Assembly (NCBI RefSeq): GCF_001455965.1
Contig: NZ_LKKO01000048.1
Location: 1-44,708 of the forward strand
Direction: 5' to 3'
Source: Methylobacterium sp. GXS13
Lineage (GTDB): Bacteria; Pseudomonadota; Alphaproteobacteria; Rhizobiales; Beijerinckiaceae
Length of the DNA stretch: 44,708 nt
In this document: positions 33,577 through 41,328 of the stretch, piece after piece
Layout of the letters: every line of letters starts with the position of its first letter
How positions within the stretch are numbered: the stretch's first letter is position 1
Made by a program: the position numbers and the translations under genes
The notes under the pieces: generated by a model
Told to the model about the DNA's origin: nothing
The model's input: the letters and a program-made list of their open reading frames with translations, nothing else
Database searches by the model: none

Positions 33577-34103
33577 GCGCCTGCCCTCGTCGGCCCCGGA
33601 TCCCGGACGATTCGCCCAGGGATGGGCCGGCCGGGAGCCTAGCACCTGCGGGTCCGGCCGCAACGGCTTGGGTGCGTGTTCGGAGGTGCTCCGCGGCGGC
33701 GTTCGGAGAGGCTACGGCCGACGCAGGAACGAGGCGCGAGGGCTTTTGCGGGGGCGCGATGTGCACCCGCTTCCGTACGGGCATGTGAATTCACACATCA
33801 CGGTAAGTAGAAGACACGGGAGACACGACGGCTCTCCCTCCCCCCTCTGCGGGGGAGGGTGGCCCCCGAAGGGGGGCGGGAGAGGGGAGCGACGGGGCAG
33901 AAGAGGGCTTTGCCCGTCATGCCGGTCGCGCCCTTTCCGGAAGCCGGGTTCCCCTCTCCCGACCCTCGCTGACGCGAGGCCCACCCTCCCCCGCAGAGGG
34001 GGAGGGAGCCGCGCTTGGGGCTGGCCTCGGCCCACACGGGGAACGGCGCGATTGGTCGTGCCGCGCCATCACGACGGACGCGAACCGAAACCAAAAAACC
34101 GAA
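33577..34103. other. 527-bp gap upstream of the macroglobulin gene
   Basis: This holds the promoter region of the leftward macroglobulin gene, a perfect 12-bp palindrome TGTGAATTCACA at 33784-33795, and a long family-2 palindromic element (33828-34012). No protein-coding frame here looks real; the frames that overlap it are low-complexity readings of the repeat. Confidence 0.5.
33828..34012. repeat. Family-2 intergenic palindromic element, longest copy
   Basis: The left arm carries CTCCCTCCCCCCTCTGCGGG then GGAGGGTGG; the right arm carries the inverse, CCACCCTCCCCC then GCAGAGGGGGAGGGAG. Inside them CGGGAGAGGGGA (about 33879-33890) faces TCCCCTCTCCCG (about 33950-33961). The whole 185 bp can fold into one long imperfect cruciform. 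It shares edge sequences with the elements near 10136 and 13655. Confidence 0.8.
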
Positions 34104-34403
34104 TCAGAACGCCTTGAGCACCTGCTCGGTGTGCTCCACCGAGACCGGCCCGGCGAAGCAGTGCGAGACCAGGGCGCGGTAATCCTGCCAGGGCTGCGAG
34201 CCGGTGAAGTCCTTGGTGTGGGCTTCCAGCGTGTCCCAGTGAATCATCAGGCGGTAGCGCTGGGGATGCTCGATCGAGCGGCGCACCTCGAAGGCGCGGC
34301 AGCCCTTGGCGGCCTTGAAGATCGCCGAGGCCTCGGCGATGCCGGCCTCGAACGCCGTTTCTAGGCCGGGCTTGATCTCGATCTGTGCGATTTCGAGGAT
34401 CAT
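34104..34403 (-). CDS. Antibiotic biosynthesis monooxygenase (ABM)-domain protein
   Basis: 99 residues, one ABM/ferredoxin-like dimeric alpha-beta barrel domain. MILEIAQIEIKPGLETAFEA is the opening strand and helix, followed by GCRAFEVRRSIEHPQRYRLM and HWDTLEAHTKDFTGS. Members include quinol monooxygenases and heme-degrading enzymes, but many have no known substrate; the cofactor cannot be told. It ends 19 bp before the stop of the dioxygenase-like gene in the same orientation, so it is probably downstream of that gene in one unit. Confidence 0.85.
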   Translation of the reverse strand: MILEIAQIEIKPGLETAFEAGIAEASAIFKAAKGCRAFEVRRSIEHPQRYRLMIHWDTLEAHTKDFTGSQPWQDYRALVSHCFAGPVSVEHTEQVLKAF

Positions 34404-34422
34404 CGTGTCGGGCCCTTGTCGG

Positions 34423-35283
34423 TTATGGATGGAGGGGGCGGCCGAGCTTGGCCGCCAGGATGCGCTGTGGACTTAAAGAGGGGTCGGCCTGGGCGGCGAC
34501 CGGCAGGTAGGCGGTCTGCTCCAGCATGTAGCGGCCGCCCATCGCCCCATGCATCACGAGGTCGGAGAAGGTGACCCAGGTGGCGCCGGGCCGGAATGCG
34601 ACATCGGCCTGCGGAGCGCTCGCCTGATAGGTCTCGTCCTGCTTCAGGGCGTCGTGCAGGTGCAGCATCAGGTGGTCGTATTCGGAGCGCCTTGCCTTGG
34701 TGATCCGCAGGGCCGCGAGCACGTGCGCCGAGAGGGCTGAGTAGCGCGGGACCCGCGGCAGGAATTTCTCGGCCATCGAGCCGAAATCCTCGCCGACCCG
34801 CCAGCGCCGCGGCTCGCCCGACGGGTTGATGTTGCGGAACACCCGCAGGATCCGCTTCTCGCCGATCGGGTTCGACGGGAAGGCGTCGACATGCATGCGG
34901 GTGTCGTCGCGCCGCCAGCTGAGCTTGCGCTGGTCCACATCGTAGGGGCGGTAGGAGGTGCCGGCCAGGCTCACCCGGTCGGCATAGTCCGGCAGGTAGG
35001 TGCCGATCAGGTCCCGGGCGAAGGCGCGGTAACGGATCAGGAGCTGGCGCAGGGCTTCCTGCTCCTCCGGGGTGCCGGCGGCGCCGCGCAGTGCTGCGGC
35101 CTCGCCGCGAATGTTCACGTTCTTGGCCTTGCCGTCCGCGAAGGGCCGCTCGGTGAAGCGGCGCTCGAAGGCGCTGAACGGGAACGGCAGGTCCGGGAAC
35201 AGCAGCACCGCCCCGGCTTCCAGCTCCCGGGCCAGGGAGCCGGCGGATTCGCCGGGGGCGACGGTGCGGATCGGGCTGATCAT
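34423..35283 (-). CDS. Kdo-hydroxylase-family Fe(II)/2-oxoglutarate dioxygenase
   Basis: 286 residues from the ATG at 35283-35281. The iron-binding H131-x-D133 in RMHVDAFPSNP and a distal H245 in SDLVMHGAMGGRYML give the two-His-one-Asp facial triad. The opening MISPIRTVAPGESAG and RPFADGKAKNVNIRG fit the Kdo 3-hydroxylase (KdoO-like) family. KdoO hydroxylates the outer Kdo sugar of lipopolysaccharide inner core using O2 and 2-oxoglutarate. Whether this enzyme acts on Kdo here is inferred from the family. It diverges from the helix-turn-helix gene; the ABM gene follows it. Confidence 0.82.
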   Translation of the reverse strand: MISPIRTVAPGESAGSLARELEAGAVLLFPDLPFPFSAFERRFTERPFADGKAKNVNIRGEAAALRGAAGTPEEQEALRQLLIRYRAFARDLIGTYLPDYADRVSLAGTSYRPYDVDQRKLSWRRDDTRMHVDAFPSNPIGEKRILRVFRNINPSGEPRRWRVGEDFGSMAEKFLPRVPRYSALSAHVLAALRITKARRSEYDHLMLHLHDALKQDETYQASAPQADVAFRPGATWVTFSDLVMHGAMGGRYMLEQTAYLPVAAQADPSLSPQRILAAKLGRPLHP

Positions 35284-35493
35284 CGTGCGCGGGCCGGGCC
35301 TGCCTGGGCGGAGGGGCGCAATCCTGTAGCCGAGCCGCTGCCGGGAGGCCAGGGGCCGCATTTCCGGTGGATGACATCGTCCGTCCACCGGCACCGCCTG
35401 CGACACCGGCCCGGAGCGCTTGCGCAACTGCGGCGTTCCCGGCACGTTCTTCCACAGAGTACCGGCCAACGAGCCCGGCGGAGGATGGCGCCG

Positions 35494-35946
35494 ATGGCGA
35501 CCCTGAAGGAATTCGAGGAAGCCCTGCGCGAGCACGGCATGAACATGGCGCTGGCGCTGCTGGAGCGCTTGCGCGAGCGCGACCGCGCCACCCGCACGGT
35601 CAAGCCGGCCCGCCGGCTGACCGGCCAGAAGATGACCCCCGAGCTCGCCCGGGCGATCCTGGACCTGCACGCCTCCACGGGCATGACCCAGCAGGAGATC
35701 GCCTTCAAGGTCGGGGTCAACCAGGGCCGGGTCAACGAGGTGATCAAGCGCGGCAAGTGGCTGTCGGACGATCCCCAGGCCCCCGAGGCGGTGGCCCGGG
35801 ACAAGGCCCTCGCCCGCATGCGCGGCGATCCCAAACCGAAGAAGCCGCCCCTGGCCGCGTCCCGTTCGAAGGAGCGCAAGGCTGCCCCTGCCAAGGCTCC
35901 CGCCAAGGCACGCAACCAGGGCCAGCTGGCGTTGGGGGATCTGTAG
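35494..35946 (+). CDS. Small helix-turn-helix protein with Lys/Ala-rich tail
   Basis: 150 residues from ATG 35494. GGCGGAGG at 35477-35484 gives good ribosome-site spacing to it, whereas ATG 35485 would abut that site. The centre has GMTQQEIAFKVGVNQGRVNE followed by VIKRGKW, a clear helix-turn-helix of the kind found in resolvase-like and sigma-like proteins. The N-terminal half (LKEFEEALREHGMNMALALL) is helical. The tail (SKERKAAPAKAPAKARNQG) is basic and disordered, like the tails of nucleoid-associated proteins. It is probably a DNA-binding protein of unknown target. Confidence 0.75.
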   Translation: MATLKEFEEALREHGMNMALALLERLRERDRATRTVKPARRLTGQKMTPELARAILDLHASTGMTQQEIAFKVGVNQGRVNEVIKRGKWLSDDPQAPEAVARDKALARMRGDPKPKKPPLAASRSKERKAAPAKAPAKARNQGQLALGDL

Positions 35947-35949
35947 GAA

Positions 35950-36090
35950 AGAATGAGATTCCAAAGGGCTTGCAGCCCTTTGGCGGGGTTCGGGGCGCGC
36001 AGCCCCGAATTCACAGGTCTCTCAAGCGCTTTCGCAGGGCTCTGCCCTGCACCCGCAAAAGGTCACGGACCTTTTGAATCCGGGATTTTT
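35950..36090 (+). repeat. Family-1 intergenic palindromic repeat, copy C
   Basis: Successive hairpins: CCAAAGGGC-ttgca-GCCCTTTGG, GGGGC-gcgca-GCCCC, GCAGGGC-tct-GCCCTGC, and AAAAGGTC-acg-GACCTTTT, ending in GAATCC. Copies D (38978) and B (26848, inverted) match in order and sequence. It fills the gap between the convergent helix-turn-helix and olsB-type genes. Confidence 0.8.
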
Positions 36091-36096
36091 ACGGGC

Positions 36097-37098
36097 TCAG
36101 TTCCCCGGCGCGAAATGCCCCCGGTAGCGCGCGCCGATCGCCTCGACTGGGAGCGCCACGAACACGTCGGTGGTGCCGAACTGGCGGTCGATCACCGCGC
36201 CCTCCCCGAAGGTGGCGCCGAGCCGCAAATAGCCCTTGATCAGCGGCGGCAGCGCCCGCATCGCGGCCTTGGGGTCGATCGCCTCAAGCGGCAGCCGGTC
36301 CATGGAGACCGCGCGCTCCGGCAGGGCCCGGGCCCGCCATTCCTCCGGGGCGCGGGCATGGTGGTGCAGGAACGACAGCGGCAGGGCCAACCGATCCGGA
36401 TCCGTGCCCCCCAGGCTGGCGCAGCCGATCAGCGCGTCGATCCGGTGGTGCAGCACGTAGGCGTAGATCCCCTGCCACAGCAGCTCGACCGTGCGCTTGC
36501 TCCGGTAGGGCTTCAGCACGCAGGAGCGGCCGAGCTCGAGCAGCCGCCGGTGCTTCTGCGCCGCCAGGATCGGCTCCAGGTCGTACTCGCCCTCGGAATA
36601 GAAGCCGGCATGGCGCTCGGCCACCTCGCCCCGGAGCAGCCGGTAGGTGCCGACCACCTTGGGGCGGTGCTCGACGAACGGCTTCTTCCGCCGCGGCGCG
36701 GCATGGTCGAGGACGAGGAGATGGTCGCAGAGCGCGTCGTAGGCGTCGGCATCGCGTCGCGATAATGCGGCGAGACCTGTGGGGATCGCCGCCATCTCTT
36801 CGTAGAAAACCTTGAAGCGCAGGCGCTGCGCGCGCCGGATTTCGGATTTCTTCGCCGCGAGACGCACCTCGAGATTGCCGATCCGGCCGAGGCTGCGCCC
36901 CTCGAACGGCTCCGGCAGGCGGATCGCCTGCTCGGCCGACAGGATGTCGGTGATGCCCGCCGGCTCGGACTGAATGAGCGCGTGCCGGCGGCGCAGCTTC
37001 GCGATCGGCGCGCCGACGCCCCATTGGACGCCTTGCACGCCCTTGTGCCAGCCGGCTCCGAGCGCGCTGTAGGCTCCGCGGGCGAGATTGGCGACCAT
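36097..37098 (-). CDS. olsB: Ornithine-acyl-ACP N-acyltransferase, OlsB-like (GNAT fold)
   Basis: 333 residues from the ATG at 37098-37096; an upstream in-frame start at 37143 would add 15 residues. The conserved core is EVRLAAKKSEIRRAQRLRFK, followed by VFYEEM, CDHLLVLDH, VVGTYRLLRG and LELGRSCVLKPYRSKRTVEL, then LPPLIKGYLRLGATFGEGAV. This is the OlsB/hemolysin-like N-acyltransferase family, which adds a 3-hydroxyacyl chain to ornithine as the first step of ornithine-lipid synthesis. OlsA is not next to it. An N-terminal extension of about 60 residues precedes the domain. Confidence 0.87.
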   Translation of the reverse strand: MVANLARGAYSALGAGWHKGVQGVQWGVGAPIAKLRRRHALIQSEPAGITDILSAEQAIRLPEPFEGRSLGRIGNLEVRLAAKKSEIRRAQRLRFKVFYEEMAAIPTGLAALSRRDADAYDALCDHLLVLDHAAPRRKKPFVEHRPKVVGTYRLLRGEVAERHAGFYSEGEYDLEPILAAQKHRRLLELGRSCVLKPYRSKRTVELLWQGIYAYVLHHRIDALIGCASLGGTDPDRLALPLSFLHHHARAPEEWRARALPERAVSMDRLPLEAIDPKAAMRALPPLIKGYLRLGATFGEGAVIDRQFGTTDVFVALPVEAIGARYRGHFAPGN

Positions 37099-37187
37099 GG
37101 TCGGGTTCACTCCGGGCGCACGACCGTGCACCGTCCGGACCAACTAAAGAGCATGAAGCCCACACGTCATTATGACAGTCGCGACAC

Positions 37188-37214
37188 GAAAACGCCCCGG
37201 CCTGGGCCGGGGCG
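37188..37214 (-). terminator. Rho-independent terminator after hsp20
   Basis: On the minus strand CGCCCCGGCC, a 2-nt loop, GGCCGGGGCG (37214-37193), then TTTTCG. A 10-bp perfect GC stem followed by a short T run, 39 bp behind the hsp20 stop. Confidence 0.85.
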
Positions 37215-37252
37215 TTCCATCACGCTAGCAGGTTTTCAGGCAGGAGGCCGGA

Positions 37253-37735
37253 TCAAGCCGCCTGCTGGACCGCGTCTTTCCGCACGTCACCCTCGATCAC
37301 CGGCGCGGACGGGGTGCCGGCCGTGGCGATCTGGATGCGACGCGGCTTCTTCGCCTCCGGCACCTCGCGGACGAGGTCGATGTGGAGGAGGCCGTTCTCC
37401 AGGGCCGCACCGGTCACCTGGACGTGGTCGGCGAGCTGGAACCGGCGCTCGAAGGCGCGGGCCGCGATGCCCTGATGCAGGAACTCCGCCTTGGCCTCGG
37501 CCTTGCGCTCGCCCTTGAGGGTAAGCGCATTCTCCCGGACCTCGATCGACAGGTCGGACTCGGTGAAGCCCGCGACCGCGACGGTGATGCGGTAGGCGTT
37601 CTCGCCGGTCCGCTCGATATTGTAGGGCGGGTAGGTCGGCGCCGCCTCGGCGGTGGCGAACTGGTCGAGAGCGGAGAACAGACGATCGAAACCGACGGTG
37701 GAACGATACAGGGGGGCGAGATCGAACTGACGCAT
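37253..37735 (-). CDS. Small heat-shock protein, Hsp20/IbpA family
   Basis: 160 residues from the ATG at 37735-37733 (MRQFDLAPLYRSTVGFDRLF, the classic class A rhizobial sHsp start). The alpha-crystallin domain covers about residues 38-135: YNIERTGENAYRITVAVAGF, then LTLKGERKAEAKAEFLHQGI, AARAFERRFQLADHV, and the AALENGLLHIDLVRE strand with the GxL motif. It is an ATP-independent chaperone that holds unfolding proteins during heat stress. An RpoH-like promoter and a ROSE-like thermometer precede it; a terminator follows, so it is a single-gene unit. It diverges from the hydrolase gene. Confidence 0.96.
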   Translation of the reverse strand: MRQFDLAPLYRSTVGFDRLFSALDQFATAEAAPTYPPYNIERTGENAYRITVAVAGFTESDLSIEVRENALTLKGERKAEAKAEFLHQGIAARAFERRFQLADHVQVTGAALENGLLHIDLVREVPEAKKPRRIQIATAGTPSAPVIEGDVRKDAVQQAA

Positions 37736-37820
37736 GACATATCCTCGTACGAGCAACATGCAGGATTGGTCCGCCCAATGGGCCGGACCCGTCTTTCGTG
37801 CCGCCTGACGGCCGGCACAG
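37736..37820 (-). promoter_or_regulatory. ROSE-like RNA thermometer in the hsp20 5' leader
   Basis: The predicted 84-nt leader folds into three hairpins. The 3' one pairs TTGCTC (37756-37751) with GAGGAT (37747-37742) around GTAC. This hides the AGGA ribosome site and places a G opposite a G, the signature of ROSE elements (U-Y-GCU facing AGGA). The middle one is a 9-bp stem with one bulge at 37768-37789 (GGTCCG with CGGACC, loop AAT). The 5' one is GTGCCG with CGGCAC at 37798-37818. Heat would melt the 3' hairpin and allow translation. Confidence 0.75.
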
Positions 37821-37825
37821 ACGGA

Positions 37826-37854
37826 ATATCGGGGGTGGAAAAACCGCCTTCAAG
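37826..37854 (-). promoter_or_regulatory. RpoH (sigma-32)-type promoter of hsp20
   Basis: On the minus strand CTTGAA (37854-37849), a 14-bp spacer, then CCCCGATAT (37834-37826). This matches the heat-shock sigma consensus CTTGAA-N11-15-CCCCAT-x-TA closely. The predicted transcript start at about 37819 coincides with the first base of the ROSE-like leader. Confidence 0.75.
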
Positions 37855-37929
37855 ACCCGCGGCAAGGGCCGAATCCGAGATTTTTTCGGCTACGGTCACG
37901 CCGGCGCGCGGACGCAGTGAGGTGGGCCC

Positions 37930-38958
37930 GTGAGGCGGTTCGACGGCGATATCGGGCGGGATCCGCTCCTGACCCTGCGTGGCACGCCCGACAATCCGGT
38001 GCCGCCCGGCGGCACGCTGATCGCGGTCGGAACCCGCGACGACTGCACCCTGCGGGCGGCCTATTGGCAGACCACGGCGCGGACCTGCCGGGGTACGGTC
38101 TGCCTGCTCCAGGGGCGGGCCGAGTTCATCGAGAAGTACTACGAGACCATCCAGGACCTCCGGACGCGCGGCTTCGCCGTGGTGGCGTTCGACTGGCGCG
38201 GCCAGGGCGAGTCGGACCGGCGCGTGGACGATCCGCACAAGGGCCACGTCGCGCGCTTCGATGATTACCGCCTCGACCTGCGGGCCGTGGCGGAGACGGT
38301 GCTGGTGCCGCTGATGCCCGAGCCGCATATCGGCCTGGCACACTCGATGGGTGGCTGCGTCGCCCTGATCGGCGCCCTCGATGGCTGGCTGCCGTTCCGG
38401 CGCCTGGTGACGGTGGCGCCGATGCTGTCGATCCGGATGGTGCGCTGGCCCGCCGGGGCGGCGTTCCTGTCGCAGGCGCTACACCGGATCGGATTGGGCG
38501 ACCGCTATATTCCGATGGGCAAGCCGGTCTCGATCGCCACCAAGCCCTATGACGGCAACCGCCTGTCGCGCGATCCGGTGCGTTACGCCCGCAACGCGGC
38601 CGCGGCCCGGCAGGTCGGCGTGGGGGCGGTCGGAGACCCGACCATCGCGTGGCTCGCCGAGGCGTTCCGGGCGATGGCGCGCCTGTGCGACCCACGCGTC
38701 GCCCCGCGCATCACCCTGCCGACCCTGATCGTCGCGGCCGGCGCCGACCCGGTCTGCGGCACCCTGGACACCGAGCGGTTCGCAGCCCGGATGAAGGCCG
38801 GGCACATCCTGGTGCTGCCGGATTCCCGGCACGAGATCCTGAGCGAGCGCGATGCCATCCGGCAGGATTTCTGGGCCGCCTTCGACGCCTTCGTGCCGGG
38901 CACCCCCCTGCCCTCGCACAATGAGGTGGAGGCGCACCAAGCCGTGCCGGTGGCCTGA
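37930..38958 (+). CDS. Alpha/beta hydrolase, lysophospholipase/monoacylglycerol-lipase type
   Basis: 342 residues from a GTG at 37930. The fold is shown by GTVCLLQGRAEFIEKYYETI, then VAFDWRGQGESDRR and the nucleophile S139 in GLAHSMGGCVALIGAL. The acid and histidine of the triad are likely in LIVAAGADPVCG and DSRHEILSERD. This is the PldB-like family that removes acyl chains from lysophospholipids or monoglycerides. No signal peptide is seen, so it is cytoplasmic or membrane-associated. It diverges from hsp20 with 194 bp between. Confidence 0.87.
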   Translation: MRRFDGDIGRDPLLTLRGTPDNPVPPGGTLIAVGTRDDCTLRAAYWQTTARTCRGTVCLLQGRAEFIEKYYETIQDLRTRGFAVVAFDWRGQGESDRRVDDPHKGHVARFDDYRLDLRAVAETVLVPLMPEPHIGLAHSMGGCVALIGALDGWLPFRRLVTVAPMLSIRMVRWPAGAAFLSQALHRIGLGDRYIPMGKPVSIATKPYDGNRLSRDPVRYARNAAAARQVGVGAVGDPTIAWLAEAFRAMARLCDPRVAPRITLPTLIVAAGADPVCGTLDTERFAARMKAGHILVLPDSRHEILSERDAIRQDFWAAFDAFVPGTPLPSHNEVEAHQAVPVA

Positions 38959-38977
38959 CCTGTCGCCGCGCCCTCGT

Positions 38978-39110
38978 TATAATGGGCTCCCAAAGGGCTC
39001 AGCCCTTTGGCGGGGTATCGGGGCAGGGCCCCGATGTATCGGGCGAAGCCAGAAAGAAGGGCTCCGCCCTTCACCCGCAAAAGGCCGACGGCCTTTTGAA
39101 ACCGAGACTG
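38978..39110 (+). repeat. Family-1 intergenic palindromic repeat, copy D
   Basis: Order of hairpins: CCAAAGGGC-tca-GCCCTTTGG, TCGGGGC-agg-GCCCCGA, AAGGGC-tcc-GCCCTT, AAAAGGCCG-acg-GCCTTTT. It lies between the convergent hydrolase and SixA-type genes, like copies B and C. Confidence 0.8.
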
Positions 39111-39132
39111 TTGCGGCGCGTCGTTCGAGGGT

Positions 39133-39657
39133 TCAGCCACCCAGCTCGGGATCGATATCCCGCGGGCGCACGTACCGCTCCAGCCGTCCCTGCCCTGGGC
39201 TGACCGCCGACCAGGTCGCGGCGTCGAAATCGATCACCGCGTAGGCGGCGGTCGGAAACTCCGTGGCGAGGCGCGCCCGCTCCTTGCGCGGCCCCTCCCC
39301 GGCCAGGGCCGCCGCCAAGTCGCCCAGCCCCGGATTGTGGCCGATCACGATCACGGTTTCCACGGCGTCCGGCGCGCCCCGGATCACGTCGAGGACCCGC
39401 GTCGACGGCGCTTCGTAGATCTCGCGGTGATACTGCGCCTCGGGGGCGCCGAGGGCGGCGGAGATCGCCTCCCAGGTCTCGCGGGTCCGGGTGGCCGTGG
39501 AGACGAGGGCCAGTTCGGGCCGGAGGCCGGCCTCGGCGAGGTGGGCGCCCACGGCCGGGGCGGCCCGGCGGCCGCGGTCGTTGAGCGGCCGTTCGTGGTC
39601 GCCGACGCCCGCCGGACGGTCCGACTTGGCGTGCCGCAACAGGATCAGCCTGCGCAT
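39133..39657 (-). CDS. SixA-type histidine phosphatase family protein
   Basis: 174 residues. The histidine-phosphatase motif R8-H9 is in LILLRHAKSDRP, with a second catalytic His in VIVIGHNPGLGDLA and a conserved R in STATRTRETWEAI. The RHAKS form and short length fit the SixA branch, whose Escherichia member removes phosphate from a histidine of a signalling phosphotransferase. It is 103 bp behind the MoxR-type gene, same orientation. Confidence 0.9.
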   Translation of the reverse strand: MRRLILLRHAKSDRPAGVGDHERPLNDRGRRAAPAVGAHLAEAGLRPELALVSTATRTRETWEAISAALGAPEAQYHREIYEAPSTRVLDVIRGAPDAVETVIVIGHNPGLGDLAAALAGEGPRKERARLATEFPTAAYAVIDFDAATWSAVSPGQGRLERYVRPRDIDPELGG

Positions 39658-39760
39658 GGAGCGTGCCCTTCTCGGCGGGAATGATCGACGGGCGCCCGAC
39701 CTTCGCCGCGGCTTCGGTTAGCCCAAAGCGCGGCGCGCGGGAACCGCGGCGGGCCGGGTC

Positions 39761-40612
39761 TCAGCCGCCCCGCTGCTCCCGGCGCATCATGAAGGCGAGC
39801 TTCTCGAACAGGCTGACATCCTGCTCGTTCTTCAGGAGCGCGCCGTGCAGCGGCGGGATCAGCTTGCGGCCGTCGCGCTCGCGCAGGGTCTCGGGGGAAA
39901 TATCCTCGGAGACGAGGAGCTTGAGCCAGTCCAGCAGCTCGGAGGTCGAGGGCTTCTTCTTGAGGCCCGGCACCTCGCGGGTCTCGAGAAAGACCCTCAG
40001 GGCCTCCTCGACCAGGCGGTGCTTGATGCCCGGATAATGGACGTCGACGATGCGCATCAGCGTCTCGGCGTCCGGGAACTTGATGTAGTGGAAGAAGCAG
40101 CGGCGCAGGAACGCGTCCGGCAACTCCTTCTCGTTGTTCGAGGTGATGATCATGATCGGCCGGCGCGCGGCCCTCACGGTCTCGCCGGTCTCGTAGACGT
40201 GGAACTCCATCCGATCGAGCTCGGTGAGGAGGTCGTTGGGGAACTCGATATCGGCCTTGTCGATCTCGTCGATCAGCAGCACCGGGCGCTCGGGGGCGGT
40301 GAACGCCTCCCAGAGCTTGCCCCGCCGGATGTAGTTGCCGATATCCGAGACCCGCGGGTCGCCGAGTTGCGAGTCGCGCAGCCGCGAGACCGCATCGTAT
40401 TCGTAGAGGCCCTGTTGGGCCTTGGTGGTCGACTTGATGTTCCAGACGATGAGCGGCGCGCCCAACCCCTTGGCGATCTCCTCGGCCAGCACGGTCTTGC
40501 CGGTGCCGGGCTCGCCCTTGACAAAGAGCGGGCGCTCCAGGACCACGGCGGCGTTGACCGCGGCGGTCAGGTCGGGGGTCGCGACGTAGGACTCGGTTCC
40601 AGAAAATCGCAT
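39761..40612 (-). CDS. MoxR-type AAA+ ATPase
   Basis: 283 residues from the ATG at 40612-40610. Walker A is GEPGTGKT (33-40), Walker B LLIDEIDKA with D115-E116, sensor 1 is IITSNNEKELPDAFLRRC, which includes the arginine finger pair. The C-terminal lid is rich in charged helices. MoxR ATPases work as chaperones for assembling metal cofactors or membrane complexes, usually with a VWA-domain (CoxE-like) partner encoded next door. Here no VWA gene follows; the next gene is the SixA-type phosphatase. Upstream are two membrane-protein genes of unknown function in the same orientation. Confidence 0.93.
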   Translation of the reverse strand: MRFSGTESYVATPDLTAAVNAAVVLERPLFVKGEPGTGKTVLAEEIAKGLGAPLIVWNIKSTTKAQQGLYEYDAVSRLRDSQLGDPRVSDIGNYIRRGKLWEAFTAPERPVLLIDEIDKADIEFPNDLLTELDRMEFHVYETGETVRAARRPIMIITSNNEKELPDAFLRRCFFHYIKFPDAETLMRIVDVHYPGIKHRLVEEALRVFLETREVPGLKKKPSTSELLDWLKLLVSEDISPETLRERDGRKLIPPLHGALLKNEQDVSLFEKLAFMMRREQRGG

Positions 40613-40683
40613 CGCGCTCTCGGAGAAGCTGGCCTGAATGCCACCGGTAGCGCGTGCCGGAGCCGCCCCGCAAGCGAGACCGG

Positions 40684-41328
40684 CTAACCCTTCTCGTGCC
40701 AGACGCAGTTCCGGGCCAGGATCTCCAGGTTCACGTCGGATTTCTGCGGCTGCGGCAGGGTCTTGGTGTCCATGGCGAGGTCGATCTTGATCTCGACCTG
40801 CCCCTTCGACTCGTTGGAGCGGCGCGAAAAGTAGCAATACTGCTGGTAGGGCTGGTCGGCGTTGTCCTTGAAGTTCCAGCCGGTGACGATCTGGCCGTCG
40901 AGATAGGGCACCTGCTTGAACACCGTGAAGGTGGTGTTCACCGCCGCTTTCGAAGCTGGCGCTGCGTCGCTGCCGAGCTGCGCCTTGGTCGGTGTCGGCG
41001 TGCCGCCGCCAAGCTTGGGCAGGCCCTCGAGCTTGAGGGTGTTGTCGGTCAGCGTGACCTCGCCCTTGGTCTTCAGGGTCACGTCGGAGAGCGCGGCCTG
41101 CATGGCGGCGGCGATCTTCTCGGCGGCCGTGTCGAACTGGTTGAGGGTCGCCCAGCCATAGGCCGCCGCCCCAACGCCGATGCCGGCCAGGCACGCGAAG
41201 GCGCCGAAGCCCAGCGCCCGGAACAGGAAGGCTCGGGCCGCGACGTAGCTCGAATCCGCCCGCAGGCGCGAATTCACCTGCTGGGCGAGGGCGACGTTCT
41301 CAGGGGTTCCACCGGCGACGTAGTTCAT
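40684..41328 (-). CDS. Single-span membrane protein of unknown function, MoxR-linked
   Basis: 214 residues. A cytoplasmic head of about 35 residues (GGTPENVALAQQVNSRLRAD) precedes one membrane span at about 36-60 (LGFGAFACLAGIGVGAAAYG). The rest is outside the cytoplasm. The external part has TLTDNTLKLEGLPKLGGGTP and a domain with YQQYCYFSRRSNESKGQVEI and ILARNCVWHEKG, holding two cysteines that could form a disulfide. Its start overlaps the stop of the upstream 420-residue membrane gene by 4 bp (ATGA), so they are made together. The family is not recognised. Confidence 0.75.
   Translation of the reverse strand: MNYVAGGTPENVALAQQVNSRLRADSSYVAARAFLFRALGFGAFACLAGIGVGAAAYGWATLNQFDTAAEKIAAAMQAALSDVTLKTKGEVTLTDNTLKLEGLPKLGGGTPTPTKAQLGSDAAPASKAAVNTTFTVFKQVPYLDGQIVTGWNFKDNADQPYQQYCYFSRRSNESKGQVEIKIDLAMDTKTLPQPQKSDVNLEILARNCVWHEKG

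Noticed and set aside
33784..33795. TGTGAATTCACA as a CRP/FNR-type site
   Set aside because: The half-sites are directly joined. CRP sites need TGTGA-N6-TCACA, so the spacing is wrong; it is left as an unexplained palindrome.
33712..34094. Small proteins encoded in the repeat region upstream of the macroglobulin gene
   Set aside because: These frames are translations of C/G-rich palindromes (Pro, Arg, Gly runs), without ribosome sites or family resemblance.
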